Shown: positions 26,093 to 33,521 of the stretch, one piece after another
Layout: each line of letters starts with the position of its first letter
Position numbering within the stretch: position 1 is the stretch's first letter
Source of the DNA: an uncultured Alistipes sp.
GTDB lineage: Bacteria; Bacteroidota; Bacteroidia; Bacteroidales; Rikenellaceae
Assembly (NCBI GenBank): GCA_949283215.1
Contig: CASDSC010000165.1
Coordinates: forward strand, 1-33,521
Length of the DNA: 33,521 bases
Direction: 5' to 3'
Notes under the pieces: model-generated
The model's input: only the letters and a program-made list of their open reading frames with translations
Database searches by the model: none
Told to the model about the DNA's origin: nothing
Made by a program: the position numbers and the translations under genes

Positions 26093-26262
26093 CTATAAAA
26101 AGGAGGTTCTCTATCTAACTGGGAAGTATTCATTTCAAGTTGACATCCAACTGCTTGCATGTATTTGAACTTTTCTCCCCTGTACTGATTTTACGGGCTT
26201 CCCCAATAAAAGAGTTGCTCTCTACGGCCCTTCAAACCACCCTTTCCGATAGAGTTATAAAC

Positions 26263-26299
26263 ATAGGCGCGGATCGAGCGAACTCCGATCCACGCCTAT
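26263..26299 (-). terminator. Terminator of the serC-serA-DUF1015 operon
   Basis: An imperfect long stem (26263-26278 with 26283-26299, one mismatch and one bulge) with a CGAA loop starts 10 bases beyond the DUF1015 stop. On the - strand it is followed by GTTTATAAC. Confidence 0.75.
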
Positions 26300-26309
26300 T
26301 CCCGTTATC

Positions 26310-27551
26310 TTATTCCAAACTGTGAATCACCAGGCCGGAACGCAATTTGGGTTCAAACCAAGTGGTTTTGGGCGGCATGATATTTCCGGTATCTGCAATA
26401 TCGATGAGTTGTTTCATCGATACGGGATACAGTGCGAAAGCGACTTTCATTTCGCCGCTGTCTACACGACGCTTCAGTTCACCGAGGCCGCGAATACCTC
26501 CCACGAAATCGATTCTCTTGTCTGTGCGAAGATCTTTGATACCCAAGATCTGGTCGAGCACCAGATTGGACAAGATCGTGACGTCGAGCACACCAATCGG
26601 GTCGTTGTTATCATAGGTACCCGGTTTTGCGGTAAGGCTGTACCATTTCCCATCCAAATACATGCTGAAATTATGCAGATGATCGGGTTTGTATATTTCG
26701 GTACCGATTTCTTCAACCGTGAAGTTCTTTTTCAACGCTTCGATAAGCTGAGCCGGGGTCAATCCGTTCAAATCTTTTACAACTCGATTGTAATCGATGA
26801 TCTTGAGCTGATTGTCGGGGAAAGCGACTGCGAGGAAATAGCAATACTCCTCATTTCCTGTATGGTTCGGATTAGCTTTCATTTTTTCCTGACCCACTCG
26901 GGCTGCGGCAGCAGTGCGGTGGTGTCCATCAGCCACATAGAGTGCGGGCATTTCAGCGAAGATCGCGGTAATCCGGTCGATGATCGCCTTGTCTTCGATC
27001 TTCCAGAAGTGATGTCCGAATCCGTCGGGAGCCACGAAATCGTATTCAGGGGCGTTGTTTTTCACCACATCGGCCACGATCTGGTCGATTTCGTCATTAG
27101 TAGGATAAGAGAAGAACACTGGTTCGATATTCGCATTCTGAATGCGTACATGAATCATTCTGTCCTCTTCTTTGTCTGCGCGGGTGAGTTCATGTTTTTT
27201 GATCTTGCCGGTCAAATAGTCCTCGAAGTGGCAGCAAATGGCCAACCCGTATTGTGTACGTCCCTCCATGGTCTGAGCATATACATAGTAGCATTCCTGA
27301 GGATCCTGTACGAGCCAACCTTTATCTTTCCACTTCTTGAAATTTTCGACAGCTTTATCATACACCTGTTGCGAATGTTCGTCGGCAATGGGGTCGAAAT
27401 CGATTTCAGGTTTAATGATATGCAGGAGCGAGCGCTCAGTAGCTTCCTCCTTAGCCTCTTGCGAGTTCAACACGTCGTAAGGGCGAGAAGCCACTTCAGC
27501 GGCCAATTCTTTTGGCGGTCTGATTCCGCAGAACGGTTTTACTTTTACCAT
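26310..27551 (-). CDS. DUF1015 family protein, third gene of the serine operon
   Basis: A soluble protein of 413 aa with the DUF1015 start (VKVKPFCGIRPPKELAAEVA, then SRPYDVLN). Its most striking motif is YVADGHHRTAAA (Asp208-Gly-His-His-Arg212), which resembles the DGHHR signature of ParB/sulfiredoxin-fold serine kinases such as SerK and SbnI. No signal peptide or membrane segment is present. It follows serA by 20 bases and shares the operon with serC, so a role in serine or O-phosphoserine metabolism is likely by association, but the activity is not established from what I can see. The start ATG at 27551 fits the family. Confidence 0.85.
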   Translation of the reverse strand: MVKVKPFCGIRPPKELAAEVASRPYDVLNSQEAKEEATERSLLHIIKPEIDFDPIADEHSQQVYDKAVENFKKWKDKGWLVQDPQECYYVYAQTMEGRTQYGLAICCHFEDYLTGKIKKHELTRADKEEDRMIHVRIQNANIEPVFFSYPTNDEIDQIVADVVKNNAPEYDFVAPDGFGHHFWKIEDKAIIDRITAIFAEMPALYVADGHHRTAAAARVGQEKMKANPNHTGNEEYCYFLAVAFPDNQLKIIDYNRVVKDLNGLTPAQLIEALKKNFTVEEIGTEIYKPDHLHNFSMYLDGKWYSLTAKPGTYDNNDPIGVLDVTILSNLVLDQILGIKDLRTDKRIDFVGGIRGLGELKRRVDSGEMKVAFALYPVSMKQLIDIADTGNIMPPKTTWFEPKLRSGLVIHSLE

Positions 27552-27571
27552 TTTACGTAGTCGTTTCTCAA

Positions 27572-28495
27572 TTATTTATTAACCTGGAAACGGGTATCTC
27601 CCGACACGAAGAATTCCACAATCTGACGTGCGGCCGCCAAACCTGCATTGATATTGGCTTCAGCCGTTTCAGCTCCCATTTTTTTCGGAGTAGCGAAGAC
27701 ACGATTGCCAAACTTTTCATTGAGTACAGTCTGCATATCTGCTGCTATATCAGTAATATACTTCAGGTCTGTACGTTCAGCCAACGCTTTGGCCACCCCT
27801 TCTTCGTCGATAACTTCCTTACGAGCTGTGTTGACCAAAGTAGCCCCTTTAGGCATCTTCATCAACAGGTCATAACCGATCGATTTTTTAGTCTGCTCGG
27901 TTGCGGGAATGTGCAGCGAGATGAAATCGCTTTTACTGTAGAGTTCTTCCACAGAATCCACAGCCCATACATCGTCACATTTGAACACGCTTTTATCAGC
28001 GACGTACGGGTCGTAAGCGAGGACTTTCATGCCGAGCGCCTTACCGTAACGTCCCACGATACGTCCCACATGTCCGTACGCATGAATACCGAGGGTTTTG
28101 CCGCTGATTTCATGGCCAGTACCCGGATTAAATTGGTTGCGAGCCATGAAGATCATCATTCCGATAGCCAGTTCTGCGACGGCATTTGAATTTTGTCCCG
28201 GAGTATTCATTACGACAATTCCTTTAGCGGAAGCCGCTGCGAGATCTACATTGTCTACGCCGGCTCCTGCGCGGACGACGATTTTCAAATTAGGCGCAGC
28301 CTCGATGACTTCGGCAGTGACCTTGTCGCTTCTCACGATCAGAGCGTCAACCTCTTTGACTGCTTCGATCAATTTGCTTTTGTCACCATATTTTTCGAGC
28401 AGGATCAATTCATAACCTGCTTTTTCGACGATCTGTCGAATACCGTCCACAGCCTCTTTTGCAAACGGTTTATCTGTAGCCACTAAGATTTTCAT
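27572..28495 (-). CDS. serA: D-3-phosphoglycerate dehydrogenase, short lysine-type form
   Basis: First enzyme of serine synthesis: 3-phosphoglycerate + NAD+ gives 3-phosphohydroxypyruvate. At 307 aa it has only substrate- and nucleotide-binding domains, with no C-terminal ACT domain, so it should not use classical serine feedback. The NAD loop is LGIHAYGHVGRIVG (Gly136, Gly141, Gly144). Arg225 in VNTARKEVIDEEG is the conserved substrate Arg. In place of the catalytic His of most family members the protein has FATPKKMGAETAEAN (Lys271-Lys272), the lysine-type pattern described for Entamoeba-like enzymes. A longer frame reaches 28570, but ATG at 28495 (MKILVATDKP) is the proper start. A 78-base gap separates it from serC. 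Confidence 0.93.
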   Translation of the reverse strand: MKILVATDKPFAKEAVDGIRQIVEKAGYELILLEKYGDKSKLIEAVKEVDALIVRSDKVTAEVIEAAPNLKIVVRAGAGVDNVDLAAASAKGIVVMNTPGQNSNAVAELAIGMMIFMARNQFNPGTGHEISGKTLGIHAYGHVGRIVGRYGKALGMKVLAYDPYVADKSVFKCDDVWAVDSVEELYSKSDFISLHIPATEQTKKSIGYDLLMKMPKGATLVNTARKEVIDEEGVAKALAERTDLKYITDIAADMQTVLNEKFGNRVFATPKKMGAETAEANINAGLAAARQIVEFFVSGDTRFQVNK

Positions 28496-28573
28496 ATCGA
28501 ATCCTTTTATAGCGTGAAAGAAAACGGCCTTTTCGACTTTTCTAGGTTGGTATGTAACGAATATGGCCATTAA

Positions 28574-29647
28574 TTATTTAACGTGCATTTTTTCGAACTC
28601 CTGCATGCAGTCAACGAGAGCCTGAACGCTTTCGATCGGCAGGGCGTTGTAGCACGAAGCGCGGAAACCACCGACGAGACGGTGTCCCTTGATCCCGACC
28701 ATACCTTTTCCTTTTGCGAATTCGAGGAATTCGGCAGCGAGATCCTGATAAGGTTCAGCCATCACGAAGCAGATATTCATCAACGAACGGTCTTCTTTTG
28801 CAGCAGTGCCTACGAACAGCGGGTTGCGGTCGATTTCGCCGTAGAGCAGGTCAGCTTTGGCTTTGTTTCTTTTCTGCATTTCAGGCACGCCGCCGATCGA
28901 TTTGAGCCATTTGAGAGTTTCTTTGAGCACGAAGATCGGGAATACGGGCGGTGTGTTGAACATCGAGTTGTTTGCGATGTGGTTGCGATAGTCGACCATA
29001 GAAGGGAGCTGACGCGATACTTTACCGAGAATATCCTCCCGTACGATTACGAAAGTAACACCGGCAGGGCCCATATTTTTTTGAGCACCACCATATATCA
29101 GGCCGTATTTTTTCACATCAACAGGCCGGCTCAAAATATCCGAGCTCATGTCAGCGACGAGCGTAACGGGCGAATCGATATCGGTTTTGTATTCAGTACC
29201 GTATATGGTATTGTTTGAAGTGATGTGGAGATAATCGAGATCGGTAGGGATCTTGTATCCTTTCGGGATGTATGTAAAGTTTTTGTCTTCGGAAGAAGCG
29301 ATTACTTCGACCTCGCCGAACAATTTAGCCTCTTTGATAGCTTTTTTCGACCAGACCCCAGTGTTCACATAGCCGGCTTTTTTCTCCAGCAGGTTGTACG
29401 GGACATGGAAGAACTGTGTACTAGCGCCACCACCCAAAAACAGGATTTTGTATTCATCAGGGATGTTAAGCAGTTCACGGAAGAGCGCCATAGCCTCGTC
29501 GTTCACCTCTTCGAAATCTTTCGTACGGTGCGATATTTCGAGGATCGAAAGACCTGAGCCATTGAAATCCAGAACGGCTTTAGCTGCATTTTCGATAGCC
29601 TCACGAGGGAGGATTGACGGTCCGGCGTTAAAATTGTGTTTTTTCAT
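28574..29647 (-). CDS. serC: Phosphoserine aminotransferase
   Basis: PLP enzyme (357 aa) transferring the amino group of glutamate to 3-phosphohydroxypyruvate, giving O-phosphoserine; it also acts in pyridoxine synthesis in many bacteria. [14 protein letters not shown], the [11 protein letters not shown] loop (residues 69-79), [14 protein letters not shown] and the PLP lysine Lys190 in [12 protein letters not shown] are all diagnostic. The frame extends to 29680 but ATG at 29647 gives the family start. It is first in the operon serC-serA-DUF1015. A TAACTTTG box (29691-29698 complement) lies about 45 bases upstream. Confidence 0.96.
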   Translation of the reverse strand: MKKHNFNAGPSILPREAIENAAKAVLDFNGSGLSILEISHRTKDFEEVNDEAMALFRELLNIPDEYKILFLGGGASTQFFHVPYNLLEKKAGYVNTGVWSKKAIKEAKLFGEVEVIASSEDKNFTYIPKGYKIPTDLDYLHITSNNTIYGTEYKTDIDSPVTLVADMSSDILSRPVDVKKYGLIYGGAQKNMGPAGVTFVIVREDILGKVSRQLPSMVDYRNHIANNSMFNTPPVFPIFVLKETLKWLKSIGGVPEMQKRNKAKADLLYGEIDRNPLFVGTAAKEDRSLMNICFVMAEPYQDLAAEFLEFAKGKGMVGIKGHRLVGGFRASCYNALPIESVQALVDCMQEFEKMHVK

Positions 29648-29690
29648 AACTGCACTAAAATATTTTGGGTTTATACTCATTCTTGAGCAA

Positions 29691-29698
29691 CAAAGTTA
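29691..29698 (-). promoter_or_regulatory. Candidate -7 box of the serC operon
   Basis: TAACTTTG on the - strand is an exact TAnnTTTG match, placed so that transcription would start near 29684 with a leader of about 37 bases. A TTG at the -33 distance is not seen; the upstream DNA is A/T-rich. Confidence 0.5.
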
Positions 29699-29800
29699 CC
29701 AAAAAAAATTTTTATAACATGGATAAACACCCACCTTTTTCAGTGGGTTTTGACGATTCATTCGCCGTGCCCGGTAACATAGGGGATCGCAAAAGAATCA

Positions 29801-29830
29801 TTGTATATCGTGATTTTTTGTCTACTTTTG
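29801..29830 (+). promoter_or_regulatory. Promoter of the yicC-gmk-nadD operon
   Basis: TTG at 29801-29803, 19-base spacer, TACTTTTG at 29823-29830: a full Bacteroidota promoter match. Transcription would begin near 29837, about 17 bases before the yicC ATG. Confidence 0.75.
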
Positions 29831-29853
29831 TGCACCGAAACAAACAGAGTACC

Positions 29854-30738
29854 ATGATCAGATCCATGACTGGCTACGGGAAAGCCGAAATCGTCTCGGG
29901 CCACCGCAAGATTACCGTTGAAATACGATCACTTAACAGCAAGCAGCTCGATCTTGCCGTCAAGCTACCCTCGATCTATCGCCAGTGCGAATACGAGATT
30001 CGCAGCGAGGCGAGCCGCCGTCTGAGCCGGGGCAAGGTAGACCTATATATAAGTTATGAGACCGCAACGGGGGCCAATACAGTAGCGATCAATGGAGCTG
30101 CGGTGAGCGATTACATGGGTCAGCTCGACGCAATTGGTCGTACCGTAGGTATTGATTTGAACGATCCAGCGACTCGCGCAGGGCTTCTGCCGGCCATTCT
30201 GCGTCTGCCCGAAGTGGTACAAAATGAGTCGACAGCGGTTTCGGACGAAGAAATCGCAGCCTTGAAAACCGCGGTCAATGAAGCGTTGGACCGTCTCGAT
30301 GCCTTTCGCGTACAGGAAGGAGCGATTCTGATCGCTGACCTGCTGCATCGTATCGACAAGATCGAGGCTTATAAACAAGAGATCGAACCTTTCGAGAAGC
30401 AGCGTACCGAGACAATCCGTACTCGTATTTATGATCATATCGCCTCGTTGGGCATCGAGGTGGACCGTAACCGGCTGGAACAGGAGATGATCTACTATAT
30501 CGAGAAACTCGACGTAACGGAAGAGAAGGTGCGTCTGACGAACCATTGTAAGTATTTTCGAGAGGTAGCGGCTACGGAAGAGGCTCCGGGACGCAAACTG
30601 GGCTTTATCGCACAGGAACTGGGCCGTGAGATCAACACGTTGGGTTCCAAGTCGAACGAAGCCGAGATGCAGAAGATCGTTGTCGGGATGAAAGACGAAC
30701 TCGAGAAGATCAAGGAACAGGTATTGAATTTGTTGTGA
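29854..30738 (+). CDS. yicC: YicC family endoribonuclease
   Basis: A 294-residue cytoplasmic protein of the YicC/YloC family, RNA-degrading enzymes in characterised members. MIRSMTGYGKAE is the invariant start, and the C-terminal DUF1732 part has EQEMIYYIEKLDVTEEKVRL, GRKLGFIAQELGREINTLGS and NEAEMQKIVVGMKDELEKI. The central region (about 95-220) is coiled coil-like. An in-frame extension to 29665 crosses the promoter and is rejected. It is the first gene of yicC-gmk-nadD, a common order in this phylum; gmk follows after 22 bases. Confidence 0.94.
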   Translation: MIRSMTGYGKAEIVSGHRKITVEIRSLNSKQLDLAVKLPSIYRQCEYEIRSEASRRLSRGKVDLYISYETATGANTVAINGAAVSDYMGQLDAIGRTVGIDLNDPATRAGLLPAILRLPEVVQNESTAVSDEEIAALKTAVNEALDRLDAFRVQEGAILIADLLHRIDKIEAYKQEIEPFEKQRTETIRTRIYDHIASLGIEVDRNRLEQEMIYYIEKLDVTEEKVRLTNHCKYFREVAATEEAPGRKLGFIAQELGREINTLGSKSNEAEMQKIVVGMKDELEKIKEQVLNLL

Positions 30739-30760
30739 TATCAGAATAAGGCAATCGACT

Positions 30761-31339
30761 ATGGATTCACATTCTAAAGATGGTAAACTAGTGATTATAT
30801 CGGCTCCGTCCGGGTCGGGTAAAACGACCATAATCAAAGAGCTGTTGGTACGTTTTCCGCAACTTGAGTTTTCGATTTCAGCGACGAGCCGCGCGCCCCG
30901 GGGAAACGAGGTCAATGAAAAGGATTACTATTTTTTGACTCGGGACGAATTTATGCAGCGGGTTCGTGAGGATGAATTTGTCGAATGGGAAGAGGTGTAT
31001 GCGGGCAACTGCTACGGCACGTTGCGCATGGAACTCGACCGTATCTGGAGCAAGGGGCACGTAATTATTTTCGATGTGGATGTCAAAGGAGGTGTCAATC
31101 TGAAACGTATTTTCGGAGAACGTGCCTTATCGATTTTCATCATGCCCCCCTCGATCGAGGAGTTGCGCCGCCGGCTGATCGGACGTGCGACCGATTCGAT
31201 TGAGACGATCGACAAACGTGTAGCGAAGGCACAACACGAATTGAGCTATTCCAAGGAGTTCGATCATGTGGTGATCAATGACGATCTGAATCGGGCCATA
31301 GCCGAAACCGAGCGGTTGATATCGGATTTCATAGCCTGA
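30761..31339 (+). CDS. gmk: Guanylate kinase
   Basis: Phosphorylates GMP to GDP with ATP; an essential nucleotide enzyme. The P-loop is SAPSGSGKTT (residues 14-23). The GMP-binding region includes SATSRAPRGNEVNEKDYYFL, and EWEEVYAGNCYGT follows, with the Glu and Tyr that contact guanine. DVDVKGGVNLK is the Walker B-like strand, and the lid region is RLIGRATDSIETIDKRV. At 192 aa the length is normal. The nadD start lies 3 bases after the stop codon, implying coupled expression. Confidence 0.97.
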   Translation: MDSHSKDGKLVIISAPSGSGKTTIIKELLVRFPQLEFSISATSRAPRGNEVNEKDYYFLTRDEFMQRVREDEFVEWEEVYAGNCYGTLRMELDRIWSKGHVIIFDVDVKGGVNLKRIFGERALSIFIMPPSIEELRRRLIGRATDSIETIDKRVAKAQHELSYSKEFDHVVINDDLNRAIAETERLISDFIA

Positions 31340-31342
31340 GCC

Positions 31343-31936
31343 ATGGGTCGGACCGTACTATATTTCGGGTCCTTCAACCCCATACACCGGGGGCATATAG
31401 CCATAGCCGAGTATATATTGGACCAAGGGGAGGCTGAAGAAATATGGCTAGTGGTTTCGCCCCACAATCCGTTGAAGTCAGCCAATGAGTTGGCTCCGGA
31501 AGAGGACCGGCTGCATATGGCGCGATTGGCGGTAGCGGCGTCCCTCTATCCGGAGACGATCCGGCCGACGGATGTGGAGTTCACCCTACCCCGCCCTTCC
31601 TATACGATCGACACGCTGCGAGCTTTATCCCTACGTTATCCTGCACGGGATTTCGTTTTGTTGATCGGGGCCGACAATGCCCTGACGATCGATCGATGGA
31701 AAGAGTCTGAAACGCTGCTCCGCGACTATACCGTGTGGGTATATCCGCGTCGGGGGTTCACCCCACCTCAGACAGACGCTCGTTTTCGTTGGTTGACTGA
31801 AGCGCCACTGTTCGATTACACGGCTACCGAAATCCGTCATTCGCTGCAAAGAGGTCAATGTCCCGAGGGTTGTTTGGCCGACGCTGTGTTGGCCTATATC
31901 CGTAAAAGCGGGTTGTACGGCTATCCGGGCCGATGA
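31343..31936 (+). CDS. nadD: Nicotinate-nucleotide adenylyltransferase
   Basis: Converts nicotinate mononucleotide plus ATP to deamido-NAD in NAD synthesis. The nucleotidyltransferase motif is GSFNPIHRGH (residues 9-18), followed by VVSPHNPLK, PSYTIDTL, LIGADNALTIDRWK and a C-terminal TATEIRHSL that stands for the usual SSTxIR motif. At 197 aa the length is normal. It ends the yicC-gmk-nadD run; the next gene is about 190 bases on. Confidence 0.95.
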   Translation: MGRTVLYFGSFNPIHRGHIAIAEYILDQGEAEEIWLVVSPHNPLKSANELAPEEDRLHMARLAVAASLYPETIRPTDVEFTLPRPSYTIDTLRALSLRYPARDFVLLIGADNALTIDRWKESETLLRDYTVWVYPRRGFTPPQTDARFRWLTEAPLFDYTATEIRHSLQRGQCPEGCLADAVLAYIRKSGLYGYPGR

Positions 31937-32125
31937 CTCGCGGTATCGGGAGACCGGTCTTTCAGCCACACAGATTTAACCATCAGCAGGACTGTCTCAG
32001 TTCAAGTGGCACAGATCATATTATCAAAAAGCTGCCAATCCAGCCTTGATACGATATATGACACCAAACGGTCAGTACACCAACTTGCACCTCATTTCGA
32101 GCATTTTACCAATACCGCTACCTGC

Positions 32126-32377
32126 ATGAGCTTAGCTGAAGACATCAACCGTGACATTGCGCGTTTAACAGCCCAGATTGACCACACCCCTACTGCATCT
32201 GCGGAGCTCTATTTCGAGCGAGGTAAATTGTATTATCGTACCGGGAGTTTCGACCTGGCCTTGAACGATTTTCTCCATACGCTCCGCCTCAATCCTGCCC
32301 ATACGGAAGCGCGCTCCTATGAGAAGCTGTTGCGTGAGATTTTCGAATTTCGCTATAAGGATATCTATAATCCGTAA
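32126..32377 (+). CDS. Small TPR-type protein
   Basis: An 83-residue helical protein. After a short helix (MSLAEDINRDIARLTAQID) it carries about one and a half tetratricopeptide units: AELYFERGKLYYRTGSFDLA followed by LNDFLHTLRLNPAHTEA. The pattern of W/Y, G, Y, A and P positions is that of TPR repeats, so it is probably a protein-binding adaptor. Small proteins of this form occur in many Bacteroidota. The frame opens at a GTG (32006), but the residues before the ATG at 32126 do not look like the family, so ATG is preferred. It converges on the SPOR-like gene with a 45-base gap and no obvious terminator. Confidence 0.72.
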   Translation: MSLAEDINRDIARLTAQIDHTPTASAELYFERGKLYYRTGSFDLALNDFLHTLRLNPAHTEARSYEKLLREIFEFRYKDIYNP

Positions 32378-32422
32378 TCTTCGGCCAGCAATAAACTGCT
32401 TACAGACAAGGGCATTTCGACG

Positions 32423-33521
32423 TTATTCTCCGATTTCGATTACCGTGGCATCCATCCCCGATTCGCTCCGTACGATATCGGCAATTTCATCGGCAATGGC
32501 TTTGCTGTCGAAGGTGCCGATTGAGAACCGATACCTGCCATCAGGCAAACTCGATCGAGAGATCTCGACATCAGGAGCACGTTCGGTCATTGTTTTTCTC
32601 ACCTCATCGGGCAAAGCACCGTGGTCCGCCGTAATTTCGACTCTGAATAGTACGATAGGACCGTCTTCGCCATCTTCCTGAGCTTCAGTAATATTTCGAT
32701 AAATACCGTTTTCCCAGACGACGATTTGCGGTTTTCTGAAACCACGTTCCTTCATTCTGTCGAAAGCCTCTTCGGCCTCAGCGAGCGAAGCATAAGCCCC
32801 TATACAATACCGATATCGGCCATCATCCGTCCGGTGATACCAGATGGGATAAGCTCCTCTAAAGATCGACGGAGCTTGTTTTTGGGAATATGTACCCACC
32901 AGGATTTTGTATACGGTGCCCCGGTTATAGATAGTGTCTTCCGGAATCGGGTTTCGGCTCGAATAATGCGGTGTCGAGGAGAACTCAATGGGTTGGTAAC
33001 GGATAAAGATACGTTCCTCGACATCGAGTTTAGGCAATTCGATGGGCTTACCGTCGACACGGGCGGCGGCTTTATTCAATGAATCTTTAGCCTGATCGAG
33101 TTTGAGCAGCTCGGCCAGTTTGATTTCATATCCGAGCAGCAGCGCCTTTTCCATCGGATAACAAGCGATCACATCCGAGACATACAGACCGGAGATTCCC
33201 GACTTACGGTCACGTATTTGCTGGGCTTTATCTTCGAAACTCGCCAATTCCTCACTGCGATTCATTCGATCAAGGAGGTAATTATATGCATAGATCTTAT
33301 CTTCAAAGATTTTACGCCAAATGGTTTCGATCGAATCCATCATCGGTTTATTGGCGGCAACGATCTGTTGGTATATCACATATATGCTATCCGCCACGGC
33401 CGGCGTTGTGGCACTGCGGTATGCATCAGCCATCCGAGCCGCCTTTCCGTGCTCTGCTGCAAAGCGCATGATCAGATCCGGAATGAGTTTTTCATTTTTC
33501 TGCGCCTGTTTGAGCGCATTG
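32423..33521 (-). CDS. SPOR-domain-like protein, N-terminus outside the window
   Basis: The frame is open to the right edge, so the visible 365 residues are the C-terminal part; the ATG at 33469 is probably internal. The first half is helical and charged (about 1-170). Then come two units that look like SPOR peptidoglycan-binding folds: VYKILVGTYSQKQAPSIFRG to YRYCIGAYASLAEAEEAFDR followed by GFRKPQIVVWENG, and VLFRVEITADHG to YRFSIGTFDSKAIADEIADI followed by MDATVIEI. SPOR units bind denuded glycan strands, so a cell-envelope role is likely. Whether it has a lipoprotein signal or TPR repeats at its start cannot be seen. Confidence 0.75.
   Translation of the reverse strand, partial: NALKQAQKNEKLIPDLIMRFAAEHGKAARMADAYRSATTPAVADSIYVIYQQIVAANKPMMDSIETIWRKIFEDKIYAYNYLLDRMNRSEELASFEDKAQQIRDRKSGISGLYVSDVIACYPMEKALLLGYEIKLAELLKLDQAKDSLNKAAARVDGKPIELPKLDVEERIFIRYQPIEFSSTPHYSSRNPIPEDTIYNRGTVYKILVGTYSQKQAPSIFRGAYPIWYHRTDDGRYRYCIGAYASLAEAEEAFDRMKERGFRKPQIVVWENGIYRNITEAQEDGEDGPIVLFRVEITADHGALPDEVRKTMTERAPDVEISRSSLPDGRYRFSIGTFDSKAIADEIADIVRSESGMDATVIEIGE

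Larger units (their letters stand above)
25991..26309. other. Intergenic region between convergent peptidase and ser operon genes
   Basis: 319 bases containing two strong hairpins (26059-26092 and 26263-26299). The 170 bases between them show no reading frame or motif that I can support. Confidence 0.55.

Noticed and set aside
26322-27560. A 412-codon open frame on the + strand opposite DUF1015
   Set aside because: It is an exact antisense shadow of a recognisable gene, has no plausible domain, and arises from the codon pattern of the real frame.
29665-29853. N-terminal extension of YicC by 63 residues
   Set aside because: It crosses the best promoter in the window, and the family begins at MIRSMTGYGKAE.
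32006-32125. N-terminal 40 residues of the small TPR protein from a GTG start
   Set aside because: The sequence lacks the helical pattern and the ATG at 32126 fits small TPR proteins better; left open for transcript mapping.
1-33521. tRNA, rRNA, CRISPR, insertion sequence, phage or integrase signals
   Set aside because: I looked for TpsiC arms, regular repeat-spacer spacing, transposase motifs and long terminal inverted repeats and saw none; a covariance-model scan would be decisive.

Overview
The window looks like chromosomal core and near-core DNA from a member of the Bacteroidota, probably Bacteroidales and possibly a Rikenellaceae/Alistipes-like gut anaerobe. Supporting signs are promoters of the Bacteroides type (TTG, 19-21 bp, TAnnTTTG) before several genes, mostly weak Shine-Dalgarno sites, a ferredoxin-dependent 2-oxoacid oxidoreductase operon, a serC-serA-DUF1015 operon with a short lysine-type SerA, a CxxCxxC-rich DUF3109 protein, and lipoproteins with SCG/GGC lipoboxes. 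The genus is inferred from gene content, not proven. I found no tRNA, rRNA, CRISPR array, insertion sequence or phage gene.

Layout. (1) 1-7888, + strand: the 3' part of a TolC-type outer membrane protein, a lipoprotein HlyD-type adaptor, and two different RND permeases in tandem, forming one efflux operon that ends near a hairpin at 7933-7957. (2) 7889-8715: 0.8 kb with no convincing gene; it holds hairpins and a possible 26-residue membrane peptide. (3) 8716-10460, - strand: phenylacetate-CoA ligase family enzyme plus a double-ACT protein. (4) 10984-15414, + strand: MarR regulator, TolC, EmrA-type adaptor and a 14-TM MFS pump, a second efflux operon with a palindromic operator on the marR promoter. 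(5) 15519-17750, - strand: a secreted lipoprotein that looks like a TIM-barrel glycosidase of unassigned family. It is divergent from a choloylglycine hydrolase/penicillin V acylase family enzyme (17989-19065, +). (6) 19468-21143, +: YggS (PLP homeostasis) and a dihydroorotate-dehydrogenase-like flavoprotein. (7) 21324-24597, -: ferredoxin, alpha, beta and gamma subunits of a branched-chain-type 2-oxoacid:ferredoxin oxidoreductase, followed by DUF3109. (8) 24914-25990, +: M23/LysM cell-wall peptidase. (9) 26310-29647, -: serC, serA and DUF1015. (10) 29854-32377, +: yicC, gmk, nadD and a small TPR protein. (11) 32423-33521, -: a SPOR-domain-like protein that runs off the right edge.

How the parts fit. 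Two independent tripartite efflux systems bracket an aryl-CoA ligase/ACT pair. The 2-oxoacid oxidoreductase operon and the aryl-CoA ligase are both typical of amino-acid-fermenting anaerobes, linking amino-acid carbon to CoA thioesters and reduced ferredoxin. The ser operon carries the first two steps of serine synthesis plus a protein with a ParB/Srx-like DGHHR motif whose role may lie in the phosphoserine step. The acylase and the glycosidase are exported and would act on host- or diet-derived substrates. No wholly new multi-gene system is evident. The most interesting leads are the DUF1015 partner of serC-serA, DUF3109 as last gene of the oxidoreductase operon, the unassigned glycosidase, the acylase, and structured non-coding regions at 8390-8550 and 24733-24850.
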